From positions 1-25,597 of the forward strand of contig DAOPYW010000018.1 of NCBI GenBank assembly GCA_035353055.1: a DNA stretch of 25,597 nt, read 5' to 3'. This document shows, one piece after another, positions 1 to 6,360 of the stretch. The notes beneath the pieces were generated by a model. That model worked only from the letters and a program-made list of their open reading frames with translations, was not told the origin of the DNA and did not search any database. Source of the DNA: JAAYDH01 sp035353055 (GTDB taxonomy: Bacteria > Bacillota_I > Bacilli_A > RFN20 > CAG-826). Position 1 is the stretch's first letter, and every line of letters begins with the position of its first letter. The position numbers and the translations under genes were made by a program.

Positions 1-51
1 CACGCATCAGAAAAACGTTATTATCTCGAAGCTAAAAGCATTAGAGGTTAA
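1..51 (+). CDS. C-terminal tail of an upstream gene (partial)
   Basis: An open reading frame runs in from the left edge for 16 codons and ends in TAA at 49-51, 27 nt before the serC start. Its last residues are hydrophilic (ends ...EAKSIRG). It is too short to identify. It is in the same direction as serC and close enough to be in one transcript, but this is weak evidence and it may be a chance open frame. Confidence 0.35.
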   Translation, partial: HASEKRYYLEAKSIRG

Positions 52-78
52 TAAATAATAAGAAAAGGAGATTTCTAC

Positions 79-1167
79 ATGAAAGAAAACAGAATCTACA
101 ATTTCTCTGCCGGACCCGCTATGTTGCCCGAAGAAGTTCTCGAGCAAGTAGCTGCTGAAATGCTTGATAAAGATAAATCAGGTATGTCAGTAATGGAGAT
201 GTCACATCGCTCCAAAGTTTATCAAAACATTATCGACACCGCTGAAGCAGACCTTCGAAAGTTAATTGGGATCCCCGATAACTACAAAGTTTTATTCCTC
301 CAAGGTGGAGCAACTCTCGGCTTTGGCATGATTCCAATGAATTTTGCCACAACTGGAAAAGTTGACATCATCAACACTGGCGTCTGGACAAAGAAGGCCA
401 TCAACGATGCCAAATTATTTGCTGAAGTTAACGTAATTGCATCAAGCGAAAAAGAAGGCTTCAAACACATCCCGAGTTTAAAAGGCTTAAAGTTTGATAA
501 AGACGCAGATTATGTCTACATTTGCGACAACAACACCATTTATGGTAGCAAGTACAAAGAATATCCTGATACTGGCGATATTCCCCTCGTTGCTGATATG
601 TCATCTTGTTTTTTAAGCGAACCAATCGATGTTAAGAAATTTGGATTGATTTACGCGGGAGCTCAAAAGAACGTCGGCCCTGCTGGAGTTACCATTTACA
701 TCATTCGCGATGACTTGCTCGCGAGAGTTCCAAAGCATCCACTTCCTGCTTACTTAGATTTCCGCATCCATGTGTCAGAAGGCTCCATGTACAATACTCC
801 TCCGACATTTGCCATTTATGTCTGTGGTCTAGTCTTCAAGTGGTTGCTAAAGACCGGCGGACTCGAAGCTCGCAAAGCTTTAAACGAAGCGAAAGCCAAA
901 GTCCTCTATGATTATTTAGATCACAGCAAATTCTATATTCCATATGTCGACAAGGAATATCGTTCATTGATGAACGTGACATTCCGTTGCGCGACTGAAG
1001 AATTAGATAATGCTTTCCTCGAAGGAGCCAAGAAATACCGCTTCACCAACCTTAAAGGTCACCGCTCAACTGGTGGCTTGAGAGCATCTCTCTACAACGC
1101 TATGCCAATTGAAGGCGTAAAGGCTCTCGTCGCTTATATGAAAGAGTTTGAAGACGCTCACAAATAG
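79..1167 (+). CDS. serC: Phosphoserine aminotransferase SerC
   Basis: Converts 3-phosphohydroxypyruvate and glutamate to phosphoserine and 2-oxoglutarate, the second step of serine synthesis; a cytosolic PLP enzyme of class V aminotransferases. At 362 residues it has full family length. It opens with the typical NFSAGPAMLP motif (residues 8-17), has the MEMSHRS segment at 39-45, the phosphate-cup GGAT at 76-79, and the PLP lysine in GAQKN (K197). The C-terminal LKGHRSTGGLRASLYNAMP motif is intact. The ATG is preceded by AAAAGGAG at good spacing. It is followed after 9 nt by serA, so the two form an operon. Serine synthesis is the expected role; whether it also serves the neighbouring purine cluster is unknown. 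Confidence 0.97.
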   Translation: MKENRIYNFSAGPAMLPEEVLEQVAAEMLDKDKSGMSVMEMSHRSKVYQNIIDTAEADLRKLIGIPDNYKVLFLQGGATLGFGMIPMNFATTGKVDIINTGVWTKKAINDAKLFAEVNVIASSEKEGFKHIPSLKGLKFDKDADYVYICDNNTIYGSKYKEYPDTGDIPLVADMSSCFLSEPIDVKKFGLIYAGAQKNVGPAGVTIYIIRDDLLARVPKHPLPAYLDFRIHVSEGSMYNTPPTFAIYVCGLVFKWLLKTGGLEARKALNEAKAKVLYDYLDHSKFYIPYVDKEYRSLMNVTFRCATEELDNAFLEGAKKYRFTNLKGHRSTGGLRASLYNAMPIEGVKALVAYMKEFEDAHK

Positions 1168-1176
1168 GTAAAAGAC

Positions 1177-2343
1177 ATGAAAAAAGTATTTTGCTTAAAT
1201 AAAATTTCTCCCATTGGATTAAAAGTCCTTCCCAAAAGTTATGAAGTCAGCACGGAAAGCATTGATTCTGCCGATGCAGTAATGGTGAGAAGTGCGGCAA
1301 TGCACGAAATGAAGTTGCCAGAATCAGTTCTCTGCGTCGCAAGAGCAGGAGCTGGTGTCAACAACATCCCTTTACAAGACTATGCCAAAGTTGGCGTTGT
1401 TGTTTTCAACACTCCTGGAGCCAATGCTAATGCTGTTAAGGAGCTTACCATTGCAGGCATGCTTTTATGCGCGAGAGATTTGCCAGGATCGATGGATTGG
1501 GTAAAGCAAAACAGCGGTGATGCCGAGATCAACAAAAACATGGAAAAAGCCAAAGCAGCGTTTGCTGGCACTGAAATTCTTGGAAAAACATTAGGAATTA
1601 TCGGATGCGGAGCAATTGGCGCTCTTGTTTCCGAATCTGCCGCTGCTCTTGGAATGCATGTTCTCGGAGTTGAACCCAGCAAGGCAACAATCGAAAGATA
1701 CAAAGATAAATATCCACGCGATATGGAATTTGTTACCGCTGATGAACTATACGAAAGATCTGATTATATCAGCGTCCACGTCCCTCTCTTAGATTCTACT
1801 AAAGAAATGATTAATTCAAAGACCATGGCCAAAATGAAGAATGGCGTCGTCATTCTCAATTGCTCCCGCGATGCTTTAGTCAATGATGATGACATGAGAG
1901 AAGCTTTAGCTTCTGGAAAAGTTCGCCGCTATGTCACGGATTTCCCGAACTTCAAAACTGCCAATATGTCAGGCGTCGTCGCATTCTCCCATCTTGGCGC
2001 TTCAACTGAAGAAGCTGAAGATAACTGCGCCGCGATGGCAGCTAGTGAAATCGTCGATTTCGTTGAGAATGGAAATATTGTCAATTCAGTGAACTATCCT
2101 AATCTCAGCTTAGGCAAATCCGAGGGCGTTAGAGTCGTCGCTCTCCACAGCTCCTCATTAGAAGGCAGCAAAATTATTGCCGATGTTGCTAATTGCTGCA
2201 AAATTATCAAGAGTGCTACAGCTGTCAAAGGTGATTTTGCCGCCACAATAGTTGATTTGACATGCAAAGAAGACAAACAAAATTGTTTGAAGAACACCGT
2301 GGCCTTATTGCCTGGAATGCTCAGATTTAGAGTTATTAAGTAA
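1177..2343 (+). CDS. serA: D-3-phosphoglycerate dehydrogenase SerA, short form
   Basis: Oxidises 3-phosphoglycerate to 3-phosphohydroxypyruvate with NAD+, the first step of serine synthesis. The protein has 388 residues: an N-terminal substrate-domain half, a Rossmann NAD-binding domain with GIIGCGAIG at 139-147, and D-2-hydroxyacid dehydrogenase catalytic residues seen as R231 (NCSRDALV) and H272 (FSHLGAST). The remaining ~80 C-terminal residues fit a single small ACT-like regulatory domain, the compact form often found in anaerobic Bacteroidetes and Firmicutes. The usual acidic segment after the arginine reads TDFPN rather than a DVFE-like motif, as in this short subfamily. It lies 9 nt after serC and is followed by a strong terminator. 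Confidence 0.94.
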   Translation: MKKVFCLNKISPIGLKVLPKSYEVSTESIDSADAVMVRSAAMHEMKLPESVLCVARAGAGVNNIPLQDYAKVGVVVFNTPGANANAVKELTIAGMLLCARDLPGSMDWVKQNSGDAEINKNMEKAKAAFAGTEILGKTLGIIGCGAIGALVSESAAALGMHVLGVEPSKATIERYKDKYPRDMEFVTADELYERSDYISVHVPLLDSTKEMINSKTMAKMKNGVVILNCSRDALVNDDDMREALASGKVRRYVTDFPNFKTANMSGVVAFSHLGASTEEAEDNCAAMAASEIVDFVENGNIVNSVNYPNLSLGKSEGVRVVALHSSSLEGSKIIADVANCCKIIKSATAVKGDFAATIVDLTCKEDKQNCLKNTVALLPGMLRFRVIK

Positions 2344-2360
2344 ACAGCTTTATCAAAGCA

Positions 2361-2391
2361 AAAGGAGCGCTGATTGATGCGCTCCTTTTTT
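2361..2391 (+). terminator. Rho-independent terminator after serCA
   Basis: A perfect 10-bp stem (AAAGGAGCGC paired with GCGCTCCTTT) with an 8-nt loop is followed by a run of T. It begins 18 nt after the serA stop and ends the serCA transcript before the convergent carbamate kinase gene. Confidence 0.92.
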
Positions 2392-2487
2392 AATATAAAT
2401 CGAATTTCAGAACTGATATTCAACCGATTATTTTTGCAAAATGTCGTTAGATATGCCGTTATTGCAAAGTTTTTAATGTTTTTTGAA

Positions 2488-3408
2488 CTATTTGATGATT
2501 GTTCCTGCTTTTTCACTAAAAGCTAATTCAGCGATTTCGAGAGAGGCAATAATTGCAGTTTTTCCAGGTTTCTCTTTCAAGAATTTTAAGCATGCATTAA
2601 CTTTGGGGTACATGCTACCTTTTGCGAAGTAATCGCCCTTTAATAACTCTCCGATTTCTGCGGCTGAGATTTCTTTGATCTTTCTCTCGTCGGGCTTCTT
2701 GTAATTGATGCAAACATTGTCAACAGCAGTAAGAATTACTAAATAATCAGCATTGACTAAACTTGCAACTTTTGCAGAAGCATAGTCTTTGTCGATTACC
2801 GCAGCGATACCTTCGATTGTTCCATCCTCTTTGCGGATGACAGGGATTCCACCTCCGCCGGCGCAGATTACCACGTGGCCAGAGCCAACAAGATTAAGAA
2901 TGCTGTTCTTTTCGATGATATCAATTGGGAGAGGAGAGGCTACCACTCGTCGCCAGCCGCGGCCAGCATCTTCTTTCATGGTATAGCCCTTTTCCTTGGC
3001 TATTGCTTCAGCTTCCTCCTCGCTGTAAAAGGTTCCGATTGGCTTAGAAGGAGATTGGAATAATGGATCGTTCTTATCAACGACAACTTGAGAGACAAGG
3101 GTAACGACGTCGCGTTTAATCCCTTGAGCTCGCATCTCGTTATCGATAGCGTTTTGAATATGGAATCCAATATATCCTTGGCTCATTGCCCCGCATTCTG
3201 GGAATGGCATATCTGGAACACTTGGAGCTTCAGTGAAAGCTAAATTGATCATTCCAACTTGTGGTCCATTACCATGGACAATAATTATTTCATCGCCTCG
3301 TTTGATTAGCGAAACGATTGGTTTTGCGACTTTCTTGAGCAGTTCTTTTTGCTCTTCAGCATTATTCCCGAGAGCGTTTCCGCCAAGAGAAACAACGTAT
3401 CTTTTCAT
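2488..3408 (-). CDS. arcC: Carbamate kinase (ArcC/YqeA family)
   Basis: Transfers the phosphate of carbamoyl phosphate to ADP, giving ATP, CO2 and ammonia; cytosolic, amino-acid-kinase fold. At 306 residues it has full family length. The signature SLGGNALG (6-13), VHGNGPQVG (44-52) and CGAMSQGYIG (72-81) are all present, and the C-terminal KGSMYPKV segment is intact. The start is supported by AAGGAAG on the minus strand 9 nt upstream of the ATG. No deiminase or ornithine carbamoyltransferase lies beside it. It is instead near the purine-type cluster that ends in a YgeW-like carbamoyltransferase, and YqeA holds the matching place in E. coli. Its likely job is therefore to harvest ATP from carbamoyl phosphate made by that pathway (inference). 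Confidence 0.95.
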   Translation of the reverse strand: MKRYVVSLGGNALGNNAEEQKELLKKVAKPIVSLIKRGDEIIIVHGNGPQVGMINLAFTEAPSVPDMPFPECGAMSQGYIGFHIQNAIDNEMRAQGIKRDVVTLVSQVVVDKNDPLFQSPSKPIGTFYSEEEAEAIAKEKGYTMKEDAGRGWRRVVASPLPIDIIEKNSILNLVGSGHVVICAGGGGIPVIRKEDGTIEGIAAVIDKDYASAKVASLVNADYLVILTAVDNVCINYKKPDERKIKEISAAEIGELLKGDYFAKGSMYPKVNACLKFLKEKPGKTAIIASLEIAELAFSEKAGTIIK

Positions 3409-3435
3409 GTGTGTATACTTCCTTAAATCCTAAAT

Positions 3436-3444
3436 AGTATATCA
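3436..3444 (-). promoter_or_regulatory. Possible extended -10 promoter of arcC
   Basis: On the minus strand the gap before arcC contains TGATATACT, matching an extended -10 (TGnTATAAT) about 28 nt upstream of the ATG. No good -35 is visible. A separate promoter is expected because a strong terminator closes the gene upstream. Confidence 0.4.
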
Positions 3445-3456
3445 CGAGTTTGTCAG

Positions 3457-3486
3457 AAAAAAAGAGGACGACTACTTGTCATCCTC
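3457..3486 (-). terminator. Terminator overlapping the stop codon of the XRE regulator gene
   Basis: On the minus strand GAGGATGAC, a 5-nt loop and GTCGTCCTC form a 9-bp stem with one G-U pair, followed by seven T. The left arm is the coding sequence of the last acidic residues and the stop codon lies at the loop/right-arm boundary. The hairpin should end the regulator transcript before arcC. Confidence 0.82.
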
Positions 3487-4371
3487 ATCATCTTTTTCGT
3501 CTTCATTGTCGAAGGCATCAGCATCAACGGTAATTTTGATATCGCTTTGGCATCTCTTGTGCTCGAGCGCCGCATCGATGGGACCAAAAATAATGTAATA
3601 GATTGGAATTGCTAGGAAGACTGTCCACATTGGGTGCCATAGCATGGCTGAGGTTCCCGGAATTACCAAGCACACGAAGAAAAATACAAACACTGAAACA
3701 AAAGATATATTGAATTTGCAGAATTTTCTTGAGGCAATCGCTCTGATTAAAGAAGCGATGATTTCAGGGATGAAGAACACGATCCATGCGTTAAACCACA
3801 TATTGGCTAATGAGCCTAACAAAATATAAGCCACGACAGCTAAGAGCATTAAAACGGAAAGAACAATGCCGCTAATTTTGCCACCCTTATCTTTCAAAAA
3901 GTGTTCTGCTTCGCAGCAATGATGTTTTTTCTCGGTTTTGCAGCCGGTATCAGTAATGTGGATTCCTCCGCAACCGACATGGATTTCGCTTCCATCTTCA
4001 TCGATGACGTGAATGCCGCTGGGTCCGATATCGATTTTATCTCCCTTTGGTTTGTCTTTTTTCGATTCATCAGAGCTCTCTTTTTCTGGATTGGGATTCT
4101 CAGCTTCTTTTTCCTCTTCTTTTGGCTCTTCAGCTTTTACTTGTTCATCGACAATTGTTTCAACGTCTTCTTCTGTCTTCAACAAGTCATCGATAGAAAC
4201 ATTGTATAGTTTAGCCAAGCAGATGAGGTTATCTGTGTCTGGGGAAGCTTCCGCGCGTTCCCATTTAGATACCGCTTGACGCGATAGGCCTAACCTATCC
4301 GCCAACTCTTCTTGCGAGTACCCGTTTTTCTTTCTTAATTTTACTAAGCGATCAGCGATTTCAATATTCAT
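3472..4371 (-). CDS. XRE-family HTH regulator with four membrane segments
   Basis: A 299-residue DNA-binding membrane protein. Residues 5-62 are a classic Cro/CI helix-turn-helix (YSQEELADRLGLSRQAVSKWER). Residues 66-112 are a highly charged linker. Residues 113-142 hold repeated IHV/IHI units (GIHVIDEDG, EIHVGCGGIHIT) and a Cys/His-rich patch follows (GCKTEKKHHCCEAEH, 143-157). Four hydrophobic segments lie near 167-187, 191-212, 219-238 and 246-266, then a very acidic tail. The ATG follows AAGGAGAA. The family is common in Firmicutes and its ligands are mostly unknown. The gene is divergent from the 14-gene purine-type operon and shares its 174-bp control region, so it is a candidate regulator of that operon (inference). 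The Cys/His patch could bind metal. Confidence 0.9.
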   Translation of the reverse strand: MNIEIADRLVKLRKKNGYSQEELADRLGLSRQAVSKWERAEASPDTDNLICLAKLYNVSIDDLLKTEEDVETIVDEQVKAEEPKEEEKEAENPNPEKESSDESKKDKPKGDKIDIGPSGIHVIDEDGSEIHVGCGGIHITDTGCKTEKKHHCCEAEHFLKDKGGKISGIVLSVLMLLAVVAYILLGSLANMWFNAWIVFFIPEIIASLIRAIASRKFCKFNISFVSVFVFFFVCLVIPGTSAMLWHPMWTVFLAIPIYYIIFGPIDAALEHKRCQSDIKITVDADAFDNEDEKDDEDDK

Positions 4372-4418
4372 ATTCTTTTCTCCTTAACTGACGAGACTAA
4401 TGTATCAATTATTTCGCA

Positions 4419-4464
4419 GTTGCCACAACCAACTCTGCTTTTCATTTCCGCAACTATTGGTTGC
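4419..4464. promoter_or_regulatory. Possible operator: GTTG/CAAC inverted repeats
   Basis: The divergent control region holds two small palindromes sharing GTTG/CAAC half-sites: GTTG-CCA-CAAC at 4419-4429 and GCAAC-TATTG-GTTGC at 4450-4464. They lie between the regulator and mocA starts and would suit binding of a dimeric XRE regulator. The half-sites are short and chance is not excluded. Confidence 0.3.
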
Positions 4465-4500
4465 ATTTTCATTTTACACTTAAATTATTAAATCGTTAAC

Positions 4501-4529
4501 TTGAAGCGATAATAAATAACTTATAGAAT
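4501..4529 (+). promoter_or_regulatory. Predicted sigma-A promoter of the 14-gene operon
   Basis: TTGAAG (4501-4506) and TAGAAT (4524-4529) stand at exactly 17-bp spacing. The expected transcription start near 4536 leaves about 10 nt before the mocA ATG, too short for an ordinary ribosome site. Confidence 0.6.
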
Positions 4530-4545
4530 AAGTATATTCATTAAT

Positions 4546-5112
4546 ATGATTGAAGGAATTATTCTTGCGGGAGGTTACTCCTCAAGAGCCCAGACCAATA
4601 AAATGTTATTGAGGTTCAATGATTTACCTCTGATTTTGCATACCGTTTTGAGCCTTTTTCCACATGTTGATCACATGAAAGTAGTGACAGGCTTTTACGA
4701 TTCCGATATTCGCGAAGTTTTTAAAGATTTTTCTAATGTGGAAATAACCAATAATCCATATTATGACAAGGGTATGTTTTCCAGCATTCTTTGGGGTATC
4801 GACAATGTTGATTGCGACATCTTCATTCTCCCTGGAGATTGCCCATTTGTGAAAAGCGAAACCATCGTGGCATTGAAGAATGGCAAAGGTAGTATCAGGG
4901 TCCCTGCTTATGAAGGAAAAACTGGCCATCCGATTTTTATCGATCGCCAATTGGTGGCAAAATTGAAGAAAGAATCAGTAGATTACAATCTAAAAGCATT
5001 TCGCAATCGCTATAATTATGAAATAATAAATACAGACGACACGAATATACTTAATGACATTGATACGATAAACGATTATCGAGATTTGAATAAAAATCTG
5101 GAAGGGAAATAG
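4546..5112 (+). CDS. mocA: MocA-like molybdenum cofactor cytidylyltransferase
   Basis: An NTP-transferase-3 fold protein of 188 residues, expected to transfer CMP to molybdopterin cofactor for use by xanthine-dehydrogenase-type enzymes (E. coli MocA, formerly YgfJ). The nucleotide-binding N-terminus IILAGGYSSR (5-14) and NKMLL follow the family pattern, with GDCP at 97-100 and TGHPIF at 126-131 where MocA proteins have GDMPF and GHP. It is the first gene of the operon and one base from the next, a FAD subunit of a Mo enzyme, which supports the assignment over MobA-type guanylyltransferases. The start fits the family N-terminus but has no Shine-Dalgarno sequence, so translation may be leaderless or weak. 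Confidence 0.85.
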   Translation: MIEGIILAGGYSSRAQTNKMLLRFNDLPLILHTVLSLFPHVDHMKVVTGFYDSDIREVFKDFSNVEITNNPYYDKGMFSSILWGIDNVDCDIFILPGDCPFVKSETIVALKNGKGSIRVPAYEGKTGHPIFIDRQLVAKLKKESVDYNLKAFRNRYNYEIINTDDTNILNDIDTINDYRDLNKNLEGK

Positions 5113-5113
5113 T

Positions 5114-5893
5114 ATGCGTGCAAAAAACTTTTATCGGGCCTCATCACTAGACGATGCTTATCGAAAGTTGCTCGAAAGCCCAAAAAACTCAATTATTGCT
5201 GGCGGTCTTTGGATTAAAAAGCTAGGTCAAAGTTACGATACTTTGATTGATCTGTCACTTTTAGGCCTCGACCAAATTGTCGATTCTGGACCATTTATCA
5301 AAGTTGGATCAATGGTTTCTTTGAGGTCTTTTGAGACTTCGCCACTCATCAAGCACATCTGCGGAGGAATCGCTTCTACCGCTGCTGGCGAAATCATGGG
5401 TGTGAACTTCAGGAACCTCGCCACTATCGGCGGATCAATCTTCGGTCGCTATCCATTTTCTGATGTCATCACTGCGCTTTTAACGCTTGATGTCACACTC
5501 GAATTTTATCCGGAACAAAAAATGTCGTTGGAAGAGTATTTAAACTACCGAGGAAAAGTGCAAGGCATTCTCACCTCGATTGATATCAAGAAAGAGGAAG
5601 GCACATGCTTCTATAAAAAAGTCAAAACCACAGCCCTGGATTTCCCGCTTGTGAATATTGCCGTTTCTTTAAGAAACAATCATCACTATATCGCCGTTGG
5701 CTCTCGCCCGATGATTGCATCATTAGCTAAACAAGCTATGAAGGACGCTGATTTAGGTAAAGATAGCAAGCAAGTCGCTAAGCAAGCGATCAGCGAATAT
5801 CTTTTTGCTGACAGCATTTCAATCGGAAAAGATTATCGAAGAGAAATCGCTGAAGTCTATGTTCGCCGCGGACTTGAGGAGGTAAGCAAGTAA
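5114..5893 (+). CDS. Molybdenum hydroxylase FAD subunit (first set; XdhB/YgfM-like)
   Basis: The FAD-binding medium subunit of a xanthine-dehydrogenase-family enzyme, 259 residues. It would pass electrons from the 2Fe-2S subunit to an acceptor such as NAD+. The CO-dehydrogenase flavoprotein fold is visible in IIAGG (27-31) and RNLATIGGS (100-108), which contact FAD in the family. Two places are divergent: AGGLWIKK replaces the usual AGGTDL/M, and IFGRYPFSD replaces a NIANASPAGD-like stretch, so cofactor binding may differ. A GGAAGGGA site precedes the ATG. The end overlaps the next start as TAATG. Together with the two following genes it makes a complete FAD, 2Fe-2S, Mo enzyme. Confidence 0.88.
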   Translation: MRAKNFYRASSLDDAYRKLLESPKNSIIAGGLWIKKLGQSYDTLIDLSLLGLDQIVDSGPFIKVGSMVSLRSFETSPLIKHICGGIASTAAGEIMGVNFRNLATIGGSIFGRYPFSDVITALLTLDVTLEFYPEQKMSLEEYLNYRGKVQGILTSIDIKKEEGTCFYKKVKTTALDFPLVNIAVSLRNNHHYIAVGSRPMIASLAKQAMKDADLGKDSKQVAKQAISEYLFADSISIGKDYRREIAEVYVRRGLEEVSK

Positions 5894-6360
5894 TGGAAGT
5901 AAAATTTGTTTTAAATCGGTCGGAAATTGTCTTAAACGTTCGCCCTGATGAATATTTAGCCGAGACGTTGAGGGGGCAAGGCATTCTTTCAGTTCGCGTT
6001 GGCTGTGATGAAAGCAATTGCGGATCATGCACAGTCTTAATTGATGGAAAGCCATCGATGTCCTGCAGCGTTTTAACCGCTCAAGTTGAAGGAAAACATG
6101 TCACGACTGTTGAAGATATTCAAAAAGAAGCCAATTTAATCGCTGATTTCTTTGGCGATGAAGGAGCTGACCAGTGCGGTTTCTGCCTCGTTGGCTTTGC
6201 CCTAGTCGTCCATGCCCTTTCACTAGAATATGAAAATCCCACTGATGAGGAAATAAAGAACTACCTGGTAGGAAACCTTTGTCGATGCAGTGGCTACAAC
6301 TCTCAAATGCTCGCTGTTAAAAGGTATTTAGCGGAGGTCAAAAAACATGCCAAAAAGTAA
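5893..6360 (+). CDS. Molybdenum hydroxylase 2x[2Fe-2S] subunit (first set)
   Basis: The small iron-sulfur subunit of the first molybdenum hydroxylase, 155 residues. The N-terminal plant-type ferredoxin domain has C38, C43, C46 and C58. The C-terminal helical domain has C95, C98, C130 and C132 (QCGFC and LCRCSGY). All eight ligands for two 2Fe-2S clusters are present. One oddity is QCGFCLVG where the family nearly always reads QCGFCTPG. The start overlaps the FAD gene by one base behind GAGGAGG, and the end overlaps the Mo subunit start by 14 nt, so the three are translationally coupled. Confidence 0.93.
   Translation: MEVKFVLNRSEIVLNVRPDEYLAETLRGQGILSVRVGCDESNCGSCTVLIDGKPSMSCSVLTAQVEGKHVTTVEDIQKEANLIADFFGDEGADQCGFCLVGFALVVHALSLEYENPTDEEIKNYLVGNLCRCSGYNSQMLAVKRYLAEVKKHAKK

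Noticed and set aside
3901..4279. Plus-strand open frames inside the regulator gene
   Set aside because: They are antisense to a clear XRE regulator; their Phe/Ser-rich composition reflects the acidic and lysine codons on the other strand.
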